From positions 124,001 to 188,000 of the forward strand of contig NZ_PTPZ01000005.1 in assembly GCF_002943105.1 (NCBI RefSeq): a DNA stretch of 64,000 nucleotides. Direction: 5' to 3'. Positions 18,576 to 25,536 of this stretch are shown here, one piece after another (position 1 is the first letter of the stretch; each line of letters starts with the position of its first letter). The position numbers and the translations under genes were made by a program. Origin of the DNA: Cloacibacterium normanense. GTDB lineage: Bacteria; Bacteroidota; Bacteroidia; Flavobacteriales; Weeksellaceae. The notes under the pieces are model-generated. The model worked only from the letters and a program-made list of their open reading frames with translations. It was not told the DNA's origin and ran no database searches.

Positions 18576-19334
18576 TTAAGATAATGCTGCTTTTTTTCTT
18601 ACATCTCTGTTCCAAATCCAGTCTCCCAAAGTGATGGCAGCGTTTATCATATAAAAAATATATTTGGCAATATTTGCAATATTCAGTTGTAAAAATGCTT
18701 TAATCAGCTGTACAACGTTATAAATGGTCCAACTTAAAAACGTGGTCTCGTATTTAAGCGCCGAACTGAAATTGGCGCCCAAAGAAAGTCCGAAAGTGAT
18801 AGAAACGATGTTGAAAAACAATAAATCGTCTCTTCCTCCGAAGATTTCCGTTCCTATGTAAACCAGTAAATATCCTAAAACTAAACCTACACTATTGATG
18901 AGGTAATAGTTGATGTCTATTTTTCTAATTTTTTCACCTTTTTTCCATTTAATCACTGCGAAATAAGTGATGATAAAGGTTAAAGGATAGGTAATTGCTG
19001 CGGAATGATTTCCTAAAAAGTAATCAATCGTTCCCGAATTTATAGTGGTAAAAACGCCAATAATATTGCCCACATTATTTTGTTTGCCCACAAATCTGGT
19101 AGAGAGTAAAGAAAAAACGGCTCCGATGGTAGAGAAAATTCCTAGAGGAAAAGCACCTTGTTTGATGAGTGCGATTTGCTCTGAAAAAGGAACGTCGAAC
19201 TTTACATTTCCTTGGAAATAATAAGTGAGATGATATTGATTATAGATGCTGATAACGAGGACTAATGTTGCTCCAAATAGGTCTAAATATTTAGATTGCA
19301 CAAAGGAACGAACTGCTTTTTTTAGGTGAATCAT
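18576..19334 (-). CDS. PnuC-like multi-pass membrane transporter within the hyp operon
   Basis: The 252-residue protein has about seven predicted transmembrane helices. Features such as GNHSAAITYPLTFIITYFAV, FLSWTIYNVVQLIKA and ANIAKYIFYMINAAITLGDW resemble the PnuC family of nicotinamide riboside/NMN transporters. It lies between hypC and hypE (23 and 64 bp gaps) on the same strand, so it is probably cotranscribed with hydrogenase maturation genes. A link to cofactor or metal supply is inference; the substrate cannot be read from sequence. Confidence 0.65.
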   Translation of the reverse strand: MIHLKKAVRSFVQSKYLDLFGATLVLVISIYNQYHLTYYFQGNVKFDVPFSEQIALIKQGAFPLGIFSTIGAVFSLLSTRFVGKQNNVGNIIGVFTTINSGTIDYFLGNHSAAITYPLTFIITYFAVIKWKKGEKIRKIDINYYLINSVGLVLGYLLVYIGTEIFGGRDDLLFFNIVSITFGLSLGANFSSALKYETTFLSWTIYNVVQLIKAFLQLNIANIAKYIFYMINAAITLGDWIWNRDVRKKAALS

Positions 19335-19398
19335 TTTTAAGTTTTATCACAAAATTCTTATAAAGTTTTAACAAAAATAAGAAAATCGTGATGATTAC

Positions 19399-19653
19399 CT
19401 AGTTTTCGGGCTCTAATTCTAAATCTTCTCCCATTAATTTCAGGGCGTCCATCGTTTTTTTTGCTTCATCTTCATCAATTATTCCGATAGCGGCACCTAC
19501 GTGAACGAGAACATAATCGCCAACTTTGGCTTCTGGAACCAAAGCGAGATTTACCTCTTTTCTGATGCCTTCAAAATCTACACTTCCTATTCTAAAGACT
19601 TCGTCTAGCTGAGAAGTAATGTTTTCTAATTTTCCTGGAATGGCTAAACACAT
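19399..19653 (-). CDS. hypC: [NiFe]-hydrogenase maturation chaperone HypC
   Basis: HypC carries the Fe(CN)2CO unit with HypD and delivers it to the large-subunit precursor. The 84-residue protein begins MCLAIPGK; Cys2 is the essential ligand. It has the OB-like core GDYVLVHVGAAIGIIDEDEA. An acidic tail ends the protein. Confidence 0.97.
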   Translation of the reverse strand: MCLAIPGKLENITSQLDEVFRIGSVDFEGIRKEVNLALVPEAKVGDYVLVHVGAAIGIIDEDEAKKTMDALKLMGEDLELEPEN

Positions 19654-19678
19654 AATTTTCTTTGTTAAGTTGATGATT

Positions 19679-19738
19679 TGTAAAGTTGTAAAACTGTAAA
19701 AAATAATTCTTTCGAGATTTTACGATTTTACAATTTTG
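19679..19738. repeat. Imperfect palindromic AT-rich repeat between hypB and hypC
   Basis: A run of GTAAA-type words on one side and TTTTAC words on the other forms an imperfect hairpin. The word AAAATCGTAAAA (minus strand, 19718-19729) also occurs exactly inside waaA at 44129-44140. The repeat supplies the last codons and stop of hypB. Confidence 0.55.
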
Positions 19739-20604
19739 CTTCTTAAAAATTCATACCAAGCTTCCATTCCTTCTCCTGAAGTAGCTGAAACTTCAAAAAA
19801 TTGGATATTTGGATTTACTTTTTTTGTGTTTTCTTTCAGTTTTTCTACATCAAATTTTAAGTATGGTAATAAATCAATTTTATTGATAATACAAATATTA
19901 GAACTGTAAAACATATCTGGATATTTCAGAGGTTTATCTTCTCCTTCTGTGGTAGAAATAATGACTACTCTTTGGTTTTCTCCTAAATCAAACATGGCAG
20001 GACAAACTAAGTTTCCTACATTTTCTATCATGAGTATAGAATTTTGTTTTGGTTTTAGTTCTTTTAAAGATTTGGCAATCATTTCTGAATCGAGGTGGCA
20101 TCCTTTTCCAGTGTTGATTTGAAGAACAGGAACGTTTAACGCGTGTATTCTGGCTGCGTCATTGGTGGTTTGTTGGTCCCCTTCTATTACAGAAAATTCT
20201 ATTTCACCTTTTAAGTCGGCGATGGTTTTTTCTAAAAGCGAAGTTTTCCCAGAACCAGGCGAAGAAACCAAATTCATTGCGAAAATATTTAAAGCTTCAA
20301 AAAATCCACGGTTTCTTTCTGCAACTAATTGATTTTGGTGAAGAATATCTTTTTCTAGTTCTACAATATTTACATCATGATGATGGTGGTGATCATGATT
20401 GTGGTCGTGATGATGATGTTCGTGGTCATGATTATGTTCATGTCCATGTTCGTGATGGTGTTCATGACTGTGGGAGTGATCTCCATGATGATGTTCATGA
20501 GAATGAGTATGACCATTGTGATGATGGTGAGTATGACGGTTTTCTCCCATTTTTGTTAAAGTAATTCCGTTTTCGTTGGAGCTACATCCGCAAGTTGAGC
20601 ACAT
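19720..20604 (-). CDS. hypB: [NiFe]-hydrogenase nickel-insertion GTPase HypB, His-rich
   Basis: HypB is the GTPase that with HypA inserts nickel into the large subunit. The 294-residue protein starts with the high-affinity Ni motif CSTCGCSS, then a histidine-rich tract (residues 24-76, 33 His of 53) for nickel storage, then the SIMIBI G domain with Walker A SSPGSGKT (114-121) and NKID. Its last codons (KIVKS) lie in the repeat that follows. It starts 11 bp after hypA. Confidence 0.97.
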   Translation of the reverse strand: MCSTCGCSSNENGITLTKMGENRHTHHHHNGHTHSHEHHHGDHSHSHEHHHEHGHEHNHDHEHHHHDHNHDHHHHHDVNIVELEKDILHQNQLVAERNRGFFEALNIFAMNLVSSPGSGKTSLLEKTIADLKGEIEFSVIEGDQQTTNDAARIHALNVPVLQINTGKGCHLDSEMIAKSLKELKPKQNSILMIENVGNLVCPAMFDLGENQRVVIISTTEGEDKPLKYPDMFYSSNICIINKIDLLPYLKFDVEKLKENTKKVNPNIQFFEVSATSGEGMEAWYEFLRSKIVKS

Positions 20605-20615
20605 ATGTTTAAATT

Positions 20616-20957
20616 TTAGCTGATAATTAATTTTTTTATTTTCATTTCTTGTCCTGTAATGATTTCCTTAAAAGGACTTCCGCAGCGTTCACAGGAATCA
20701 TAAATTTTAGAAATCTCGAATTCATGATTGCACTCTGCGCATCTCGCAAAACCATCTGGTTCTGTAATGTGAACTTTAGCATTTTCTAAAACACTATCCT
20801 TCATGCATTGTTCCCACGCAAATTCTAAAGAAGGAATTTCAATGCCAGAAATTTTGCCAATTTCTAGGTAAATTTCTTCTACTTTTTTGCCGTTAATTTT
20901 CTCAACTTCTTGAGTGGCAGTTTTTAAAATAGAGGTTGCAATTGAAAGTTCGTGCAT
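20616..20957 (-). CDS. hypA: [NiFe]-hydrogenase nickel metallochaperone HypA
   Basis: HypA delivers nickel together with HypB. The 113-residue protein begins MHELSIA, with the nickel ligand His2, and has a zinc site of two CxxC motifs (C73/C76 and C89/C92). It is the first gene of the minus-strand maturation arm, divergent from hyaA across a 242-bp spacer. A TAGATTTG box lies at 20980-20987. Confidence 0.97.
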   Translation of the reverse strand: MHELSIATSILKTATQEVEKINGKKVEEIYLEIGKISGIEIPSLEFAWEQCMKDSVLENAKVHITEPDGFARCAECNHEFEISKIYDSCERCGSPFKEIITGQEMKIKKLIIS

Positions 20958-20970
20958 TTTTTTGTTAAAT

Positions 20971-21073
20971 CATATGTAACAAATCTACACTTTTCTGATT
21001 AATTTTTTAAATGATTTTTGTGTTTTTAATAGGACTTTTATATGATTTTAATCAGTAACAAAAGTAACATATG
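20971..21073. promoter_or_regulatory. Divergent hypA/hyaA control region with GTAAC half-sites
   Basis: The region contains CATATGTAAC at 20971-20980 and its near inverse GTAACATATG at 21064-21073, plus GTAACAAAAGTAAC at 21055-21068. These flank the hypA promoter box TAGATTTG (minus, 20980-20987). The arrangement suggests a shared operator for the two arms; the binding protein (NikR or a Crp/Fnr-type factor) is unknown. Confidence 0.4.
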
Positions 21074-21199
21074 TTTAATAAAGTCACTGTTTATGGGATG
21101 TTTTGTTTAAAATAAATTTAAAATAATTATAAATAACATAATGTTTTTCGTTTGTATTTCAAAAATTTTCTAATTTTAGAAGGATTAATAAAAAATAAT

Positions 21200-22336
21200 A
21201 TGGGGACTAAAACTTCAACCAATGAAACTTATCTTCAGAGTATTGAGAGACAAGGATATTCTAGAAGAGATTTCATGAAATTTGTTGCCTTTATTGGCGC
21301 ATACATGGGTATCGAAAGTTCAGCTCTTGGTCAAGTAGCCAAAGCATTAGCTACTACACCAAGATTACCTGTAATATGGGAGCATTTCCAAGAATGTACC
21401 TGTTGCAGTGAGTCTTTTATCCGTTCAGACCATCCTATCGTAGCGGATATAATTCTTGATAAGATTTCATTAGATTACACTTTAACATTGATGGCGGCTA
21501 GTGGTCATCAAGCAGAAGCTGCGAAAAAATCTACCATGGAGAAATATAAAGGAAAATATATTCTTTGTGTAGAAGGTTCTGTTCCTCTAGGAGATGATGG
21601 TAATTATTGTGTAATTGCAGGAAGAACAGCTATAGATATTCTAAAAGAATCTGCCAAAGACGCTGCTGCTATCATAGCATGGGGAAGCTGTGCAACTACA
21701 GGTTGTGTACAAGCAGCAAAACCTAATCCTACTGGTGCGGTTCCTATTAATAAAATTATTACAGATAAACCGATTATCAATGTTCCAGGTTGTCCTCCAA
21801 TTGGTGAGGTAATGGCTGGAGTGATTGTACATTATGTAGCATTTGGTAAATTACCAGAATTAGATGCTGCAGGAAGACCAAAAGCTTTCTATTCTAAACG
21901 TGTTCACGATAGCTGCTACAGAAGACCTTATTTTGATGCTGGTCTTTTCGTAGAAAGTTTCGATGACGAAAATGCTAAAAAAGGATATTGTCTATATAAA
22001 GTAGGCTGTAAAGGACCATCTACTTATAATACCTGTGGTAATATGAAATGGAATGGTGGCATTTCTTACCCAATTCAGTCTGGTCATGGATGTCTAGGAT
22101 GTAGTGCAGATAAATTCTGGGATGCAGCAGATAGTTTCTATTCTAGAGACATTTCTGCAATAGGTGGTTTCGCAGAGAGTAATGCTGATACTGTGGGTAA
22201 AGTTGCTCTTGGTGGTGTAGTTGCCGGAGCTGCAATACATGCCGTAGCTTCTAATATTTCTAAGAGAAAAGATTTAGAAAGAAGAATAAAAGAAGCAGAA
22301 GAAAGTGAAAAAAAATTAGCTAAAGACAAGATTTAA
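21200..22336 (+). CDS. hyaA: [NiFe]-hydrogenase small subunit, oxygen-tolerant type
   Basis: The start is set at ATG 21200, placing the Tat motif SRRDFMKF at residues 21-28. The 378-residue subunit carries three Fe-S clusters. Cysteines 66, 68, 69, 164, 169 and 198 match, with a constant offset of 49, the six ligands of the [4Fe-3S] proximal cluster of Ralstonia HoxK as I recall that sequence. The distal cluster is H236/C239/C264/C270 and the medial one C279/C298/C301. A C-terminal helix (about 333-352) anchors it to the membrane, followed by a charged tail. hyaB follows after 11 bp. Confidence 0.96.
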   Translation: MGTKTSTNETYLQSIERQGYSRRDFMKFVAFIGAYMGIESSALGQVAKALATTPRLPVIWEHFQECTCCSESFIRSDHPIVADIILDKISLDYTLTLMAASGHQAEAAKKSTMEKYKGKYILCVEGSVPLGDDGNYCVIAGRTAIDILKESAKDAAAIIAWGSCATTGCVQAAKPNPTGAVPINKIITDKPIINVPGCPPIGEVMAGVIVHYVAFGKLPELDAAGRPKAFYSKRVHDSCYRRPYFDAGLFVESFDDENAKKGYCLYKVGCKGPSTYNTCGNMKWNGGISYPIQSGHGCLGCSADKFWDAADSFYSRDISAIGGFAESNADTVGKVALGGVVAGAAIHAVASNISKRKDLERRIKEAEESEKKLAKDKI

Positions 22337-22347
22337 AAATTTAAAAA

Positions 22348-24084
22348 ATGGCAAATAGAATAGTAGTAGATCCTATTACAAGGATTGAAGGTCACTTAAG
22401 AGCAGAGGTAGAAATCACAGACGGAACCATCAGAGACGCATTCCTTTCATCAGGGATGGTACGTGGTTTAGAAAATATTGTAAAAGGCAGAAACCCAAAA
22501 GATGTTTGGGCTTTTGTACAAAGAACTTGTGGAGTATGTACTACTACCCACGCTATTGCTTCTATTAGAGCAGTAGAAAACGCATTAGGAATTAATGTAC
22601 CGCCTAATGCAGAAATGGTGAGAAATATAATGCTAGGTTCATTATATGTGCATGATCATATTGTACACTTCTATCACCTTCATGCATTTGATTGGGTAGA
22701 TGTAGTCAATGGTTTAAGTGCAGACCCTGTAAAAACATCACAATTAGCACAGTCTATCTCTAATTGGCCAAAATCCTCACCAGGATATTTTGCTGATTTA
22801 CAAAAACGTTTGAAAAAATTTGTAGACAGCGGACAGTTAGGAATCTTTGCAAACGGATATTGGGGACACCCAGCTATGAAACTTCCACCAGAAGCGAATT
22901 TAATGGCAACAGCTCACTACCTTGAAGCTTTAGAATGGCAAAAAGAAATCGTAAAAATTCACGCTATTTTTGGAGGTAAAAATCCACACCCTAATTTCTT
23001 AGTAGGAGGAATGGCTTGTGCAATTAATGTAGATGATGCGAGCGGACTGAACGCTGAAAGATTAGCATTGGTTCAAAAATTATTAATCCAAGGAAAAGAA
23101 TTTGTAGAACAAGTTTATCTTCCAGATTTATTAACGATTGCTAGTTTCTACAAAGATTGGGGCGCAATTGGTGGTTTCCATAATTTTATGGCATTCGGAG
23201 ATTTCCCAATGGCTGGTTATGGAAATAAAGACATGAGTACCTACAAATTCCCAGCAGGTGTAATTCTTAATAAAGATTTATCTAAAGTACATGATGTAGA
23301 TTTAGAAAATCTGAAAACAGTAGAAGAACACGTGAATAATTCTTGGTACGATTATACAGGTGATCCAAACGCTGGAAAACAACCATGGAGTGGAGAAACG
23401 AATATCAATTATACAGGTCCGAAACCTCCATATGAATTCTTAGATGTAGAAAATAAATACAGCTTTATCAAAACTCCTCGTTGGAAAGGTCAAGCGATGG
23501 AAGTAGGCCCATTAGCCAGAATGTTAGTTGGTTATGCATTAGGAAGAGAAGATTTCAAAGAAGTAGTAGATTCTGCATTAACGAAATTAGATGTTCCTGC
23601 AGAAGCATTATTCTCTACTTTAGGTAGAACAGCAGCTAGAGGTTTAGAAACTCAATTAGTAGCTCAGTGGAATTTAGAATTCTATGATAAATTAATTGAA
23701 AATATCAAAGGAGGTGATGAAAGAATGGCAAATATGGAGAAATGGGAAGTTTCTACATGGCCAGCCGAAGCCAAAGGTGTAGGTAGAGTAGAGGCTCCAA
23801 GAGGTGGATTAAGCCACTGGATTGTAATAAAAGATGGTAAAACAGAAAATTACCAACAAATTGTCCCTTCAACTTGGAATGCTTCACCACGTGATCCAAA
23901 AGGACAGCGCTCTCCTTACGAAAGTACTTTAATCAATACTCCAGTTGCAGACCCAGAACTTCCATTAGAAATCATTAGAACGATTCACTCTTTTGACCCA
24001 TGTATTGCTTGTGCAGTGCATTTGTATGACGAAAAAGGAAATATCATCAAAGAAATTAATGACGTTTCTGTTTGTACCGTTTAA
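22348..24084 (+). CDS. hyaB: [NiFe]-hydrogenase large subunit
   Basis: It holds the Ni-Fe(CN)2CO active site that splits H2. The four ligand cysteines are in RTCGVCTTTH (C61, C64) and DPCIACAVH (C552, C555). The precursor has a 20-residue tail after H558, expected to be cleaved by HyaD once nickel is inserted. The sequence type, with RIEGHLRAEVEI at the start and the partner small subunit, fits group 1 membrane-bound uptake enzymes. It is followed 17 bp later by hyaC. Confidence 0.97.
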   Translation: MANRIVVDPITRIEGHLRAEVEITDGTIRDAFLSSGMVRGLENIVKGRNPKDVWAFVQRTCGVCTTTHAIASIRAVENALGINVPPNAEMVRNIMLGSLYVHDHIVHFYHLHAFDWVDVVNGLSADPVKTSQLAQSISNWPKSSPGYFADLQKRLKKFVDSGQLGIFANGYWGHPAMKLPPEANLMATAHYLEALEWQKEIVKIHAIFGGKNPHPNFLVGGMACAINVDDASGLNAERLALVQKLLIQGKEFVEQVYLPDLLTIASFYKDWGAIGGFHNFMAFGDFPMAGYGNKDMSTYKFPAGVILNKDLSKVHDVDLENLKTVEEHVNNSWYDYTGDPNAGKQPWSGETNINYTGPKPPYEFLDVENKYSFIKTPRWKGQAMEVGPLARMLVGYALGREDFKEVVDSALTKLDVPAEALFSTLGRTAARGLETQLVAQWNLEFYDKLIENIKGGDERMANMEKWEVSTWPAEAKGVGRVEAPRGGLSHWIVIKDGKTENYQQIVPSTWNASPRDPKGQRSPYESTLINTPVADPELPLEIIRTIHSFDPCIACAVHLYDEKGNIIKEINDVSVCTV

Positions 24085-24101
24085 TCTAAAAATATTTTAA
24101 A

Positions 24102-24854
24102 ATGGAAAACACAACTCAAATTCAAGAAGGCGTTCCTATTAAAACGGTCACCTTCAGACGAGCGTACATTTGGCAATTGCCCGTTCGTTTTTTCCATTGG
24201 ATTAATGGTTTTGCAATTACTTTTCTCATTATTACAGGGTTTTTAATCGCGAAACCTCCTGCAATTATGACTGCAAAAGAAGCGTCAGGACAATTTTGGA
24301 TGGGACTAATCAGACAAGTACATTTCATAAGTGCTTATGCAATGGTTGCTGTAATGTTTATGAGAGTTTATTGGGCTTTTGTAGGAAACAGATTTGCCAA
24401 TTGGAGACAGTTTGTGCCTTTTGATAAAAAAGGAAGAGAAAAAATGTGGCACGTAATCAAGTACGATATCTTTTTATTCAACGAAAAAGAATATAAGTTC
24501 ACGAGCATTCCTATTGGTCATAATGCAGTTGCTGCAGCATCTTATTTGGTAATGTTCATTCTAGCTTTAGTGATGATTTTCACTGGGTTTGCATTATATG
24601 CACCAACTTCTACTTGGTTCTTCCCTAAGTTTTTTGCTTGGGCTACCTCGTTGATTACTACAGATGAATTTTTAATCAGAAGAATTCACCATATTGTAAT
24701 GTGGGCATTTATATTGTTCATTGCAGTACATTTTTACCTAGTCTTATTCCACGATTGGTTAGAAGGTCGTGGTGAATCTTCGGCAATGGTAAGTGGTTAC
24801 AAATTCGTAAGAAAGGAAAGATTCGAAGATTATAAAGAAGAGGAGAAACATTAA
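24102..24854 (+). CDS. hyaC: Hydrogenase cytochrome b subunit
   Basis: This di-heme b-type cytochrome anchors the hydrogenase and passes electrons to quinone. The 250-residue protein has four transmembrane helices with histidines placed for heme binding in FFHWINGF, HFISAYAM and the last helix (HIVMWAFILFIAVHFYL). It completes the HyaABC respiratory complex. Confidence 0.94.
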   Translation: MENTTQIQEGVPIKTVTFRRAYIWQLPVRFFHWINGFAITFLIITGFLIAKPPAIMTAKEASGQFWMGLIRQVHFISAYAMVAVMFMRVYWAFVGNRFANWRQFVPFDKKGREKMWHVIKYDIFLFNEKEYKFTSIPIGHNAVAAASYLVMFILALVMIFTGFALYAPTSTWFFPKFFAWATSLITTDEFLIRRIHHIVMWAFILFIAVHFYLVLFHDWLEGRGESSAMVSGYKFVRKERFEDYKEEEKH

Positions 24855-24869
24855 TATTAAACTAAACCG

Positions 24870-24907
24870 AATTCCCTGAAATAATGATCATTTTCGGGGA
24901 ATTTTTT
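24870..24907 (+). terminator. Terminator-like hairpin between hyaC and hyaD
   Basis: Stem AATTCCCTGAAA / TTTCGGGGAATT (one wobble pair) with a 10-nt loop, ending in six Ts. It probably reduces read-through from structural genes into maturation genes. Confidence 0.75.
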
Positions 24908-25442
24908 GCCTCAAAAATTTAAAATTTTGAAAAATAATACAGAAACTTTCCAATATACCGTAGACGAATTTCATTCTGACGGAAATGACATTCTCATTTT
25001 GGGAATCGGGAATTATTTGATGGGAGACGAAGGAATTGGTGTTCAGTTTGTTAAAAATTTAGACACTTCTAGATTTCCAAAAAATATCAGTTTTTTAGAT
25101 GGAGGAACTGGCGGTTTTTCACTTGTTCCCTACATCGAAAGTCATGAGCATGTGATTATTGTAGATGCCACGATGGACGGAAAAGAAGAAGGAACGATTA
25201 CCCTTCTTACCCCTAAATTTTCAGATGATTTCCCCGTTTCGTTGAGCGGTCATAATTTTGGATTAAAAGACATGGTAGATATTCTTACTTTTATGGATAA
25301 AATGCCTAATATTTACCTTTTCACGGTTACCATTTCTAAAATGGAGCCCATGTATCTTGAGCTTTCACCAAAAGTAGCCGCGGCTATTCCAAAAGTAACC
25401 GAAATGGCTCTAGAATTAGTTCAAAAAATTAGAAAAAATTAA
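24906..25442 (+). CDS. hyaD: Hydrogenase maturation endopeptidase HyaD
   Basis: It removes the C-terminal tail of the large subunit after nickel insertion. The family core LILGIGNYLMGDEGIGVQ (about 30-47, with the nickel-sensing Glu), an Asp in VDATMDG and His in SGHNFGLKD match the HybD fold. There is no ATG near the start: the candidates are TTG 24906, inside the terminator T tract, or TTG 24927, which I consider more plausible. About 25 residues precede the conserved core. Confidence 0.9.
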   Translation: MPQKFKILKNNTETFQYTVDEFHSDGNDILILGIGNYLMGDEGIGVQFVKNLDTSRFPKNISFLDGGTGGFSLVPYIESHEHVIIVDATMDGKEEGTITLLTPKFSDDFPVSLSGHNFGLKDMVDILTFMDKMPNIYLFTVTISKMEPMYLELSPKVAAAIPKVTEMALELVQKIRKN

Positions 25443-25536
25443 ACGCTCATAGATTTCATAGAAATAAACAAGTCAATTTTAAATTTTTATTAAAATAATT
25501 TCATCTGTGAAAATCCGTGAAATCTGTTCGAACAAA

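Noticed and set aside
20377-20545. CRISPR-like periodicity of CAT/GTG triplets
   Set aside because: The repetition is the histidine-codon tract of hypB; there are no spacers or repeat units.
20277-20564. Plus-strand frames of 60-95 codons over hypB
   Set aside because: They are the antisense of the His-rich codons (Asp/Val/Met-rich low complexity) of hypB.
25443-25536. AT-rich spacer with CTGTGAAAATCCGTGAAATC before hypF
   Set aside because: It looks like part of a dispersed repeat, but one copy alone does not support a feature; a GTG start here is possible but less likely than ATG 25537.
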